Assembly: GCA_045629205.1 (NCBI GenBank)
Contig: JAZQQT010000199.1
Location: forward strand, 1-18,359
Length of the DNA: 18,359 nucleotides
Direction: 5' to 3'
Source: JAZQLP01 sp045629205
GTDB taxonomy: Bacteria > Bacillota > Clostridia > Oscillospirales > UBA644
Below, piece after piece: positions 6,112-14,815 of the stretch. The position numbers were made by a program, and so were the translations under genes. A model generated the notes under the pieces. It was not told the origin of the DNA, ran no database searches, and saw nothing but the letters and a program-made list of their open reading frames with translations. Within the stretch, counting starts at the first letter, position 1, and every line of letters starts with the position of its first letter.

Positions 6112-8484
6112 TTACTGCAAGATATGTTTTCTGATATCGGAAACACCTGCGAAAGATTCGGCAACGCCGTTCTTGAGAAGAACAAGAGTAGGAGCCTGAC
6201 GAATACCGAATTCGCTACACAGATCTGGATTTTCATCAGCTATAATTTTACGATAAGGGATGTTATTCTTATCAAGAAGCTGACATGCTATTTTGCAATT
6301 CGGACATGTTTTGGTTGCGAAGATATAATATCCGTCTTCAAGCACGCTGTCGGATTTCTTTTCGGCAACGGGTGCCGCGGACTGAGCCGCGTTATCTTTG
6401 GGTTTAAGCACGGAATGTTCGATATCGTAAAGTTTGCGTTCTTTAAATTCCTGAGCTTTTCCTTCGTTCCAGTTCTGAACAGGTCTGTAATAACCGGTTA
6501 TACGGCTGTAGACTTCGGTGTTCTCACCGCAAATCGGGCAGGTGAAATGCTCACCGATAAGATAACCGTGATTCTTACATACCGAATATGTAGGAGAAAG
6601 CGTATAATAAGGCAGACGATAATTCTCGGCAATTTTTCTGACGATCGATGCCGCGGACTGCCATGTGGGAAGCTTTTCACCGATAAACGCATGAAATACG
6701 GTTCCCGACGTATAAAGAGTCTGCAGTTCGTCCTGAATATCGAGAGCGGAGAAAATATCATCCGTATATGATACAGGAAGATGAGAGCTGTTTGTATAGT
6801 AAGGAACATTGTCGTTTTGGGAAGCGGTAATGATATCGGGGAATCTTTCTTTATCGTGTTTTGCAAGCCTGTATGTGGTGGACTCTGCAGGCGTAGCTTC
6901 GAGATTATAAAGGTCGCCGTAAAGCTCCTGATAATCGGAAAGGCGCTCACGCATATGATTGAGAACGTCTTTTGCGAATTGCTGCGTTTCGGGATGAGTA
7001 ATGTCTGCTCTGAGCCATTTTGCATTAAGACCGACTTCGTTCATACCGATAAGACCGATCGTTGAGAAGTGGTTTTCGAAGGTTCCGAGATATCTCTTTG
7101 TATAAGGATACAAACCCTCATCGAGAAGTTTTGTTATTACTTCCCTCTTTCTCTTGAGAGAACGAGCCGAGATATCCATCATTCTGTCGAGGCGTTTATA
7201 GAAATCAGCCTCATCTTCCGCAAGATAAGCGATACGCGGAAGGTTAATCGTTACGACACCGATAGAACCGGTGCTTTCGCCGGAGCCGAAGAAGCCGCCG
7301 GATTTTTTACGGAGTTCACGAAGATCGAGACGGAGACGACAGCACATTGATCTGACGTCGCTGGGTTCCATATCACTGTTGATATAATTTGAAAAATAAG
7401 GTGTGCCGTATTTTGCGGTCATTTCGAACAATAAACGGTTATTTTCGGTATCGGACCAATCGAAATCACGCGTAATGGAATAGGTTGGTATAGGATACTG
7501 GAAACCACGACCGTTTGCATCGCCGCCGATCATGATTTCGATAAACGCCTTGTTAATCATATCCATTTCTTTTTTGCAGTCGCCGTATGTGAAATCCATT
7601 TCCTTGCCGCCGACAATCGCCGGAAGATTTTCCATATCCTTGGGAACGACCCAGTCGAGAGTAATATTGGAGAACGGAGCCTGTGTTCCCCAACGGGACG
7701 GAGTATTGACGCCGTAAATGAAGGATTCTATACATTTATTGACGGCTTCATATGAAAGATTGTCAACCTTAATAAAAGGAGCAAGATATGTATCAAACGA
7801 TGAAAACGCCTGAGCACCGGCCCACTCATTCTGCATAATACCGAGGAAATTTACCATCTGATTGCAAAGAGTTGCCAAATGGCTTGCAGGGGAAGAATTG
7901 ATTTTACCCGGGATTCCGCCGAGACCTTCTTTAATCAACTGTTTAAGAGACCAACCAGCACAATAACCGGTAAGCATTGAAAGATCGTGAATATGGATAT
8001 CACAGTTTTTATGAGCATCGGCTATATCGTGGTCGTATACTTCATTAAGCCAATAGTTTGCCGTAATACTGCCGGAGTTATGAAGGATAAGTCCTCCGAC
8101 AGAATAGGTCACGGTTGAATTTTCTTTTACACGCCAGTCTGTTCCGTAAACATAGCTGTCAACGAGCTCTTTATAATCGAGAATCGTCGATTTCATATTT
8201 CTTATTTTCTCACGCTGTTTACGATAAATAATATAGACCTTTGCGACATCGGAATAGCCGGACTGAACGAGAACTGTCTCGACACTGTCCTGGATATCTT
8301 CGACATTAATAAGGTTATCTTTGATTTTAGGTTCATAATCGGCCGTAACCTTAAGGGCAAGCAAATCGATTATATTGGGGTTATAGTTTTTCTGAAGCGA
8401 ATCAAACGCTTTTGTAATGGCAGTGCTTATTTTGGAGATGTCAAACTCCGTCACTTTGCCGTCTCTTTTTACTACGCTGTACAT
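6112..8484 (-). CDS. nrdD: Anaerobic (class III) ribonucleoside-triphosphate reductase with C-terminal redoxin domain
   Basis: This 790-residue enzyme makes deoxyribonucleotides from ribonucleoside triphosphates without oxygen, using a glycyl radical. Residues 1-95 are an ATP-cone (VVKRDGKVTEFD). The 10-stranded barrel follows, with the active-site finger loop RSMCCRLRLD (378-387; Cys381/Cys382). The zinc-binding tail has Cys636, His639 (not Cys), Cys649 and Cys652. The radical glycine is Gly664 in SRITGYYRPVQNWN. After an Ala/Pro/Lys linker (about 693-714), residues 716-790 form an extra thioredoxin/glutaredoxin-like domain: IFATKTCPNCKIACQLL (Cys727, Cys730) and the cis-Pro strand RQAPTLVLLKNG. 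Ordinary NrdD ends near the glycine site, so this is a domain fusion. Formate-dependent and redoxin-dependent NrdD subtypes are known; the fusion argues for the redoxin-dependent kind. The start has TAGGAG 7 nt upstream. NrdG is encoded upstream and TrxB downstream. Confidence 0.95.
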   Translation of the reverse strand: MYSVVKRDGKVTEFDISKISTAITKAFDSLQKNYNPNIIDLLALKVTADYEPKIKDNLINVEDIQDSVETVLVQSGYSDVAKVYIIYRKQREKIRNMKSTILDYKELVDSYVYGTDWRVKENSTVTYSVGGLILHNSGSITANYWLNEVYDHDIADAHKNCDIHIHDLSMLTGYCAGWSLKQLIKEGLGGIPGKINSSPASHLATLCNQMVNFLGIMQNEWAGAQAFSSFDTYLAPFIKVDNLSYEAVNKCIESFIYGVNTPSRWGTQAPFSNITLDWVVPKDMENLPAIVGGKEMDFTYGDCKKEMDMINKAFIEIMIGGDANGRGFQYPIPTYSITRDFDWSDTENNRLLFEMTAKYGTPYFSNYINSDMEPSDVRSMCCRLRLDLRELRKKSGGFFGSGESTGSIGVVTINLPRIAYLAEDEADFYKRLDRMMDISARSLKRKREVITKLLDEGLYPYTKRYLGTFENHFSTIGLIGMNEVGLNAKWLRADITHPETQQFAKDVLNHMRERLSDYQELYGDLYNLEATPAESTTYRLAKHDKERFPDIITASQNDNVPYYTNSSHLPVSYTDDIFSALDIQDELQTLYTSGTVFHAFIGEKLPTWQSAASIVRKIAENYRLPYYTLSPTYSVCKNHGYLIGEHFTCPICGENTEVYSRITGYYRPVQNWNEGKAQEFKERKLYDIEHSVLKPKDNAAQSAAPVAEKKSDSVLEDGYYIFATKTCPNCKIACQLLDKNNIPYRKIIADENPDLCSEFGIRQAPTLVLLKNGVAESFAGVSDIRKHILQ

Positions 8485-8505
8485 TATATGCTCCTAAAGT
8501 AAATA

Positions 8506-8539
8506 ATAATTCCGTCAAAACAGACTTTGACGGAATTAT
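8506..8539. promoter_or_regulatory. 14-bp inverted repeat overlapping the nrdD -10 box
   Basis: ATAATTCCGTCAAA (8506-8519) and TTTGACGGAATTAT (8526-8539) are perfect 14-bp arms around a 6-nt loop. The right arm overlaps the -10 hexamer of the nrdD promoter, and the repeat covers the expected start site and early leader. That is the geometry of a repressor operator. In RNA, only the part after the start site could fold. It does not resemble the NrdR box as I know it (ACACWAYATSTWGTGT). Confidence 0.6.
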
Positions 8540-8563
8540 ATCATAAAGAGTTTTTTATGTCAA
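8535..8563 (-). promoter_or_regulatory. Promoter of nrdD-trxB
   Basis: On the minus strand, TTGACA (8558-8563) and TATAAT (8535-8540) are perfect consensus hexamers separated by 17 bp. They lie in the 141-bp gap between nrdG and nrdD, so nrdD-trxB can be transcribed apart from nrdG. Confidence 0.9.
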
Positions 8564-8625
8564 TACCAAAACTACTAAATATTGGATATTTTTTTATATT
8601 TCAGTATATTAAACACAATATATAG

Positions 8626-9324
8626 TTAATTATCGATTCCACGTATTTCAGTATCAATACCTTGTGAAATCATCAAGTCGGCAGCTTGACGAAGAAAAGC
8701 ATAGCTCGGTTCGGTAAGTCCGGCACCTATCTGATTCTCCGCAGGACGGAATGACTGAAGATAATATTTCGGAGCTCCTTTGATCATATCGGCGATCTCG
8801 TAAAAATCATCAATCGAATGAAGCTCCTTTACAACGGTAGTTCGAAATTCAAAATCAATTCCGGATTTCAAAAGAACGGAAATGCTTTTTTTGAGCGGAT
8901 CGAAATCCATTTCAGACAAGCCGACGGTTTTACAATAAGACGAAAATGAATTTTTGATATCCATAGCGACATAGTCAACAAGACCGTCGGCAATCAGCCC
9001 CGACAGAATATCGGGAAAAGATCCATTCGTGTCAAGTTTGACGGAAAAGCCGCGTTCCTTGACTTTGCCGCAGAAATCAGCTATATCTTTTTGCAGCAAC
9101 GGCTCCCCTCCGGTAATACTGACGCCGTCAAGAAGTTTTTTTCGTGAATCGAGAAATTCAAAAAAAACATCGTCGGAGAAAGGATTATTCTCGTTAGGAT
9201 TCAGGACGAGCGACGCATTATGGCAAAAAGGGCACCTGAAATTACATCCGCCCGTAAAAACAGTGCATGATGTTTTACCCGGATAATCAAGAAGCGTAAG
9301 TTTTTGTATTCCCTGAATATTCAT
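8626..9324 (-). CDS. nrdG: Class III ribonucleotide reductase activase, radical SAM
   Basis: This 232-residue radical SAM enzyme would generate the glycyl radical on NrdD, using an iron-sulfur cluster and S-adenosylmethionine. The cluster motif is GCNFRCPFCHN (Cys27, Cys31, Cys34), preceded by the family-typical LTLLDYPGK (9-17). The SAM-binding TGGEP is at 71-75. The length and the LLDYPG start match the TIGR02495-type activases rather than the shorter E. coli form. I place the start at the ATG at 9324, behind GTGGA. A GTG at 9366 is in frame but lies upstream of the predicted transcription start of the promoter at 9357-9385, so it cannot be used by that transcript. No clear terminator separates it from nrdD, so read-through into nrdD is possible. 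Confidence 0.93.
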   Translation of the reverse strand: MNIQGIQKLTLLDYPGKTSCTVFTGGCNFRCPFCHNASLVLNPNENNPFSDDVFFEFLDSRKKLLDGVSITGGEPLLQKDIADFCGKVKERGFSVKLDTNGSFPDILSGLIADGLVDYVAMDIKNSFSSYCKTVGLSEMDFDPLKKSISVLLKSGIDFEFRTTVVKELHSIDDFYEIADMIKGAPKYYLQSFRPAENQIGAGLTEPSYAFLRQAADLMISQGIDTEIRGIDN

Positions 9325-9356
9325 ATAAATCCACACTTTGTTTATTTTATACCCTG

Positions 9357-9385
9357 AGTTTATCACCGACAGGAAGTTTTGTCAA
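9357..9385 (-). promoter_or_regulatory. Promoter of nrdG
   Basis: On the minus strand, TTGACA (9380-9385) and TAAACT (9357-9362) are separated by 17 bp. The start site would fall near 9350, about 26 nt before the ATG at 9324. This decides the start codon of nrdG. Confidence 0.8.
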
Positions 9386-9409
9386 TAAAAACGCAAAATA
9401 AACCGAACA

Positions 9410-9451
9410 TATATCATATTTATCTTGTATTGCATCAAAGTATATGATATA
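9410..9451. repeat. 10-bp inverted repeat flanking the pth -35 box
   Basis: TATATCATAT (9410-9419) and ATATGATATA (9442-9451) are perfect inverted arms 22 nt apart. The left arm lies before the -35 and the right arm overlaps the -10 of the pth promoter. The arms are almost pure A/T, so chance is a real possibility. An operator is the alternative. Confidence 0.3.
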
Positions 9452-9453
9452 AT
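9425..9453 (+). promoter_or_regulatory. Promoter of the pth-mfd operon
   Basis: TTGTAT (9425-9430) and TATAAT (9448-9453) are separated by 17 bp. The expected start near 9460 leaves a leader of about 20 nt with AAAGG (9470-9474) before the ATG at 9480. It is divergent from the nrdG promoter. Confidence 0.75.
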
Positions 9454-9479
9454 TGAATAAATAAATATAAAGGTAAAAT

Positions 9480-10058
9480 ATGAATACTTTTTTAGTAGTG
9501 GGACTCGGTAATCCGGGAAAAGAATACGAAAAAACACGCCATAACATAGGATGGATGGCGTTGGATTATATTGCAAAAAAAAGAAACATTAAAATAAACA
9601 AGATCAAATTTCAGGCAACTTACAATACCGAGACCGTAAACGACTGCAAAGTCATTTATTTAAAGCCTCAGACATTTATGAATCTTTCGGGCATTGCCGT
9701 TCAAAAAGCAGCGGATTACTATAATGTTCCGGCATCGAAGATACTTATAATACACGACGATATCACTCTTCCGACAGGAAAGCTGCGCATTCGCAGACAA
9801 GGCAGCGCAGGCGGACATAACGGACTGAAAAGCATTATAGAAGCATTGGGAACAAATGAATTCCCGAGAATAAAAATAGGAGTATCCGACAGGCAGGATG
9901 ATTCCGATTTAAAAGACTGGGTTCTCGGAACGTTTTCAAAAGAAGATTCCGAAACCATCGAAAAACGTTTTGAAAAAATATATAACGCCGTTTACGCAAT
10001 CATAGACGGAGATATAGAAAAAGCGATGGCGGATTGCAACAAGGCGGAAACCGAATGA
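9480..10058 (+). CDS. pth: Peptidyl-tRNA hydrolase
   Basis: This 192-residue enzyme cleaves peptidyl-tRNA that drops off ribosomes and recycles the tRNA. All family signatures are present: VGLGNPGKEYEKTRHNIG (7-24) with the catalytic His21, KPQTFMNLSG (62-71) with Asn68, HDDITLP (92-98) with Asp93/Asp94, and GSAGGHNGL (108-116) with Asn114. Length is normal. The start is fixed by AAAGG 5 nt upstream and by the good promoter. Its stop codon overlaps the mfd start as ATGA (10055-10058), which indicates translational coupling. pth next to mfd is an old and widespread gene order in Bacillota. Confidence 0.97.
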   Translation: MNTFLVVGLGNPGKEYEKTRHNIGWMALDYIAKKRNIKINKIKFQATYNTETVNDCKVIYLKPQTFMNLSGIAVQKAADYYNVPASKILIIHDDITLPTGKLRIRRQGSAGGHNGLKSIIEALGTNEFPRIKIGVSDRQDDSDLKDWVLGTFSKEDSETIEKRFEKIYNAVYAIIDGDIEKAMADCNKAETE

Positions 10059-13000
10059 AACCGTATTTACAATGGCTCGCGGATACGGATAATTGCAAGA
10101 TTCTCGAAAACGCCGCAAAATCACAAAAAAGCGTTGCCGCATTCGGGCTTGAAGACGAAAAAATATACATCACGAGAATACTTGCGGAAAACCTCGGAAA
10201 AAGAGTTTTTATCGTAGTGCCCGACGAACTGACAGCAAGCAACGCGATGAACTATTTTGCAGATGTCGGCAACGGCTCCGCCCTTTTCCCCGAAAAAGAT
10301 TATAATTTCCGGGACATTCAAAGTTCATCCCGATTCGTTGACAACACGAGAATCGAAACGCTTACCGAAATCCGCAAACACAATAAAGACTTTATCATTA
10401 TTCCGGCGGGAGCCTTGTGCGGTTTTGTCCCGCGTATATCGGAATCGGCATCAATAAAATTAACAGTAGGCGAAGAAACCGATTTTGACACGATTGCCGA
10501 CAGACTTATCGATATCGGATACGAAAGATTTTTCACTATTTCAGGTCCCGGACAGTTTTCGATAAGAGGCGGCATACTCGACGTATTCCCTCCTTCCGAA
10601 GAAAACCCATACAGAATCGAATTTTTCGGCAACGAAACCGACAGTATATCTGTCTTTGACGTTCTCACGCAAAGAAGAAGCGAAAAAAAGGATTCGCTTA
10701 TCATCACCCCGGCAAAAGAAAACAGTTATGATGCTCTCAAAACGATTTCGGATTTTTTAAAAACGCTCAAACAAGACAAACATACGGAAAACGACATGAA
10801 AACCGTGGAAAGCGGAAACATTCCGGTTCACGGAAGATATCTGCCTCTGCAATACAAAAATCCCGCATGCATACTGGATTATATTACACAGGACGATTTG
10901 TTCGTCGTATGGGATTACAGAAAATGTTCGGATGCCGTAAGAGCCGCAGAATTCAGAATCACCGAAGATATTCTGAAGCTGTCGAGTGAAGGATATGCAT
11001 TTGTCCCGGGGAAGGATTACTGTTTTAAAGCAGACGCTATAATCGACAGATTGATGAATGCCATTCATCTCTGCGGTATGCCTTTTGATATTTCCGATAC
11101 GGGAATCAAAACCGTAACCGAGTTCCGCATATTAAGCCCCGATCTGATTCCGATGGCAGAAATCACAAAGGAAGTGGGAAAATACGCCGACAAAGGTTAT
11201 CAGATCTGCATTGCCGCAACCGACAAGGATCATCAGCAAAGATTAATATCGGAGTTTGCCGGTATTCCGATCGAATATGAAACAGGTAATATTCCTTTTG
11301 GTTTTATTCTTCCCGAAGAAAAGAAAGCGCTTTTCAATTTCAGGCAAAAGACCGCAGCAAGAAAAATCAGACGCAGCAAATACAAAAAAGGCGATTTTAT
11401 ACAAAGTTTTTCCGATATACAAATCGGAGATTACGTTGTTCACGATGATTACGGAATAGGTATATATGACGGCATCCACCAGGTTGATTCACACGGCGTC
11501 GTAAAGGACTATATCAAAATCCAATATAAAGGCACTGATACCGTATATATTCCATGTGAGCAGCTTAACACTATTTCAAAATACAATAACGGCGGAGACA
11601 ATAAAACAGGCATCAAAGTATCCGCACTTAACGGCACCGACTGGAAAAAGACAAAAGCAAGAGTCAAAACAGCCGTAAATGATATCGCGGACAAACTCAT
11701 TGCTCTATACGGCGCAAGACTGAAAATGCAGGGATTTGCGTTTTCACCGGATACAGAATGGCAGCGTGACTTTGAAGCGTCTTTCCCATTTGAAGAAACA
11801 GAAGACCAGCTACGGGCAACAAGCGATATAAAAAAGGACATGGAAAGTATACGTCCGATGGACAGACTTCTATGCGGAGATGTCGGATTCGGAAAAACCG
11901 AAGTTGCGTTAAGAGCTGTTTTCAAATGTGTAATGGACGGAAAGCAGGCCGCGATTGTCGTTCCGACAACGATTCTCGCAAATCAGCATTTCCGGACGAT
12001 GAAAGACAGATTCGGAAATTATCCGATAAACGTTGATGTTATTTCAGGCAAAAACACCGCAAAGCAACAGGAGAAATCGCTTTCTTTACTGAAACAAGGC
12101 AAAACGGACGTTATCGTCGGAACTCACAGGCTGTTTTCTAAAGACATAACATTCAAGGATCTCGGGCTTATAGTAATAGACGAGGAACAACGTTTCGGTG
12201 TGGCCCACAAAGAAACGCTGAAAGAAATGAACAAGGGAGCAGACGTCCTGACACTTTCGGCGACTCCGATCCCGAGAACGCTCAATATGTCACTTTCGGG
12301 AATCCGTGATATTTCGATTCTTAACGAAGCCCCGCAAAACAGATTTCCCGTTACCACTTATGTAGCAGAAAGCGACATGGGAATCATTGCCGACGCCATA
12401 AAAAAGGAAGTATACCGCGGCGGACAGTGTTTTTATCTGCATAATAATATAGAAACAATATATAAAACAGCAAACGCAGTAGAGACCGCAACCGGAGTCC
12501 GGGTAGGCGTTGCTCACGGGAAGATGAGCAGAGAAGAACTGAACGACGCATGGATGGCACTTGTCGAACACGAAATCGACGTTCTGGTTTGCACCACCAT
12601 TGTTGAAACAGGTGTGGATGTTCCGAACTGCAATACCTTGATAGTAGACGACGCAGACAGACTCGGTTTATCACAGCTTCATCAAATAAGAGGACGCGTA
12701 GGAAGAACCGACAGACGCGCATATGCATATTTCTTTTATAAAAAGAACAAAAATCTTTCCGAAGACGCTTATAAACGACTGATGGCAGTGCGTGAGTTCA
12801 CGGAATTCGGTTCCGGACTGAAAATTGCCATGAGAGATATGGAAATAAGGGGTTCCGGAAATATCCTCGGTGGCGAGCAAAGCGGTCATATGATGGCCGT
12901 CGGATACAACATGTATATGGAAATGCTCGAACACGCAGTCAACGAAAAGAAAAACAATGTTCCTGCCGCAACAAACTGCAAAATAGAGCTTAAAATTACC

Positions 13001-13393
13001 GCGCACATCCCTGAAAAATACATTGCGGACAGCGACAGAAGAATAGAAATTTATAAGCTTGTTTCTTCTATTGAAAACGAAGACGATTATTCAGATGTAC
13101 TTGATGAGCTTATCGACCGATTCGGAGATCCGCCAAAAGAAACCGTTTCTTTGCTTGACATTTCACTGATAAGAGCCACGGCATCGACAAAAGGCATAAC
13201 GTCAATGATACAAAAAAACGATGCCGTCGTCTTGTATTTCAAGAGCGAGCCAGACATGAAAAAAATCGGAGAAATCACGGCGCATTTTCCGCCGAGAACC
13301 GTTTTTTACAGTCCCGGAGCCACGCCGTATCTTACGCATAAATGTTCCGATGATATTCTTAAAGAAACAAAAGAACTGCTTTCTATACTATAA
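10055..13393 (+). CDS. mfd: Transcription-repair coupling factor
   Basis: This 1112-residue SF2 translocase removes RNA polymerase stalled at lesions and recruits UvrA. The N-terminal third is UvrB-like (for example SIRGGILDVFPPSEENPYRIEFFG). The RNA-polymerase-interacting domain begins near residue 452 (IQIGDYVVHDDYGIGIYDGI). The translocase core has Walker A GDVGFGKT (about 608-615), Walker B DEEQRFG (about 709-715), SATPIPRTLNMSLSG, and GRVGRTDRRAY in motif VI (near 880-890). The C-terminal 150 residues match the TRCF domain that masks UvrA binding. I start it at the ATG overlapping the pth stop, because AAGGCGG sits 7 nt before it. A TTG 21 bp upstream in the same frame has no such site. 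The lipoprotein gene follows after 23 bp. Confidence 0.97.
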   Translation: MKPYLQWLADTDNCKILENAAKSQKSVAAFGLEDEKIYITRILAENLGKRVFIVVPDELTASNAMNYFADVGNGSALFPEKDYNFRDIQSSSRFVDNTRIETLTEIRKHNKDFIIIPAGALCGFVPRISESASIKLTVGEETDFDTIADRLIDIGYERFFTISGPGQFSIRGGILDVFPPSEENPYRIEFFGNETDSISVFDVLTQRRSEKKDSLIITPAKENSYDALKTISDFLKTLKQDKHTENDMKTVESGNIPVHGRYLPLQYKNPACILDYITQDDLFVVWDYRKCSDAVRAAEFRITEDILKLSSEGYAFVPGKDYCFKADAIIDRLMNAIHLCGMPFDISDTGIKTVTEFRILSPDLIPMAEITKEVGKYADKGYQICIAATDKDHQQRLISEFAGIPIEYETGNIPFGFILPEEKKALFNFRQKTAARKIRRSKYKKGDFIQSFSDIQIGDYVVHDDYGIGIYDGIHQVDSHGVVKDYIKIQYKGTDTVYIPCEQLNTISKYNNGGDNKTGIKVSALNGTDWKKTKARVKTAVNDIADKLIALYGARLKMQGFAFSPDTEWQRDFEASFPFEETEDQLRATSDIKKDMESIRPMDRLLCGDVGFGKTEVALRAVFKCVMDGKQAAIVVPTTILANQHFRTMKDRFGNYPINVDVISGKNTAKQQEKSLSLLKQGKTDVIVGTHRLFSKDITFKDLGLIVIDEEQRFGVAHKETLKEMNKGADVLTLSATPIPRTLNMSLSGIRDISILNEAPQNRFPVTTYVAESDMGIIADAIKKEVYRGGQCFYLHNNIETIYKTANAVETATGVRVGVAHGKMSREELNDAWMALVEHEIDVLVCTTIVETGVDVPNCNTLIVDDADRLGLSQLHQIRGRVGRTDRRAYAYFFYKKNKNLSEDAYKRLMAVREFTEFGSGLKIAMRDMEIRGSGNILGGEQSGHMMAVGYNMYMEMLEHAVNEKKNNVPAATNCKIELKITAHIPEKYIADSDRRIEIYKLVSSIENEDDYSDVLDELIDRFGDPPKETVSLLDISLIRATASTKGITSMIQKNDAVVLYFKSEPDMKKIGEITAHFPPRTVFYSPGATPYLTHKCSDDILKETKELLSIL

Positions 13394-13416
13394 AATCAGA
13401 GTAATGGAGAAAAAAA

Positions 13417-14586
13417 ATGAAAAAAGCATTGTCAATCTTAATATTATGCGCAATTATCCTTTCGATGATATGCGGCTGCGCCGATACTTCGTATATAATG
13501 ACGAATAACGGTGATAAATACGCAGCAGGTCCGTTTGCATTTTACGCACAGTATCTGCATGATTATTACGATCAGATGCTGACATACTATTATCAGCAGA
13601 ATTTGACCGACATCCTCAACAAGGAAGTTGACGAAAACGGAACGAAGCTTTACGAAAACATAAATAAAGAAATCAAACAACAATATATAAGATATATCGT
13701 TCTCGATAAGAAATTTGCAGAACTCGGACTTTCGATGACAGAAGAAGAGACAAAAGAAATAAACGATGCTTTTGAGTATTACAAAAGCAATTACAAAACG
13801 CTTGATTTCACAGCCATCAGACAGAAGCTCGGATTGTCGGAGGACGAATTCAAAAATCTACTGGTGGGAATAAACTACAAAGAACAAAAGCTTATGAATT
13901 ATTATTTCGGTGCGGGCGGAGAAAACGAAATCAGCGATACAGAAATGAGAAAATACTTCACCGAAAACTACCGCAGATTCAAGTACCTGGTATTTTACAA
14001 AACAAATTCCGACGGAACCACACTCGGAACAGAAGATCTTTTGAAAAAATATGAAAAAGTAAAAGAAGCAAAAGCATTACTGGATGAAGGACAGTCGTTT
14101 GAAAGACTGATTCCGATATACTCCGAAGATTATTATAAGAGAGAGAATTATCCCGACGCAACAGACGAAACATGGGAAAATTATGAAGCGCAAAACACAG
14201 AAAACACTGAAAATGGTCTTATAACCAATAAAAACGGTATTTTTGACGAAACTGTGTATAATTACTACGGTTATTCTCTCGACACTAAAGTAGCCGATGC
14301 TGTTTTCACTTTGGAAATCGGAGAATATACTCTCATTGAACTTGATAAAGAATACTGGATCATAAAAAGATACGATGCCAGCGAGTCTAACGATTATTTC
14401 AAGTCAAAAGAAACCACAATCTACAATACGCTTGCCTCTCCGCAATTCGAAACTCTTTGCACGACATGGGATCTCGCATTTGCAGGCGCAGATCTTGAAT
14501 ATTGCAAGTTTAACGAGACCGTTGTAAACATGTATGACGTCAGAGGACTCGAAACGGTATTCAAGCAGGAATCGGCAGAGCAATGA
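13417..14586 (+). CDS. SurA/PrsA-like foldase lipoprotein
   Basis: This 389-residue protein begins with a lipoprotein signal peptide: KK, a hydrophobic stretch, then MICGC with Cys21 as the lipidated residue. Residues about 65-170 are a helical SurA_N-like chaperone region (IKQQYIRYIVLDKKFAELGL, EEETKEINDAFEYYK). Residues about 175-345 have the spacing of a parvulin-like domain (MRKYFTENYRRFKYLVFYK, later FTLEIGEYTLIELDKEYWII). The active-site signature is not clear enough to claim isomerase activity. PrsA-type proteins fold secreted proteins on the outer face of the membrane. It sits 23 bp after mfd with GGAG before the ATG. A foldase after mfd is a familiar clostridial order. Its stop overlaps the next start as ATGA. 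Confidence 0.85.
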   Translation: MKKALSILILCAIILSMICGCADTSYIMTNNGDKYAAGPFAFYAQYLHDYYDQMLTYYYQQNLTDILNKEVDENGTKLYENINKEIKQQYIRYIVLDKKFAELGLSMTEEETKEINDAFEYYKSNYKTLDFTAIRQKLGLSEDEFKNLLVGINYKEQKLMNYYFGAGGENEISDTEMRKYFTENYRRFKYLVFYKTNSDGTTLGTEDLLKKYEKVKEAKALLDEGQSFERLIPIYSEDYYKRENYPDATDETWENYEAQNTENTENGLITNKNGIFDETVYNYYGYSLDTKVADAVFTLEIGEYTLIELDKEYWIIKRYDASESNDYFKSKETTIYNTLASPQFETLCTTWDLAFAGADLEYCKFNETVVNMYDVRGLETVFKQESAEQ

Positions 14587-14765
14587 CACCGGTAATCAAA
14601 ATTGCAGGAGAAACCGCGGTACCGTATTATCTTTGGGCTATTCCGGTCCTTTTTGCAGTAATTGCAATAATAGTAATCGTATCTACAAAAAAATCAGTTG
14701 ATAAAAAAAACAAGGAACGCGAAGAATACGAAAAAAGAATAAGGGAAGAACTTAACGAAGAATAA
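14583..14765 (+). CDS. Small single-pass membrane protein
   Basis: This 60-residue protein of unknown function has a short N-terminus, one hydrophobic segment (LWAIPVLFAVIAIIVIVS, about 17-34), then a highly charged helical tail (KKSVDKKNKEREEYEKRIRE), probably cytoplasmic. Its ATG shares ATGA with the foldase stop, like the pth-mfd junction, and AGGAA lies about 10 nt upstream. It is last in the operon, before the terminator. The tight overlap and typical membrane-protein pattern argue that it is a real gene. Confidence 0.7.
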   Translation: MTPVIKIAGETAVPYYLWAIPVLFAVIAIIVIVSTKKSVDKKNKEREEYEKRIREELNEE

Positions 14766-14770
14766 TCATA

Positions 14771-14791
14771 ACTGCCGAAACAAACGGCAGT
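14771..14791 (+). terminator. Short hairpin after the pth operon
   Basis: ACTGCCG (14771-14777) and CGGCAGT (14785-14791) form a 7-bp GC-rich stem with loop AAACAAA, 5 nt after the stop codon at 14765. There is no T-run after it, so alone it is a weak terminator. It may be a pause or RNA-protecting hairpin. Confidence 0.45.
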
Positions 14792-14815
14792 CGTTATAGG
14801 TGAATATAACAAAAA

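Noticed and set aside
9325..9366. Longer nrdG starting at the GTG at 9366
   Set aside because: The GTG lies upstream of the predicted transcription start of the TTGACA/TAAACT promoter, and family members begin near the ATG at 9324.
10034..10054. Longer mfd starting at a TTG at 10034
   Set aside because: The ATG at 10055 has AAGGCGG at good distance and forms the typical ATGA overlap with pth; the TTG has no ribosome binding site.
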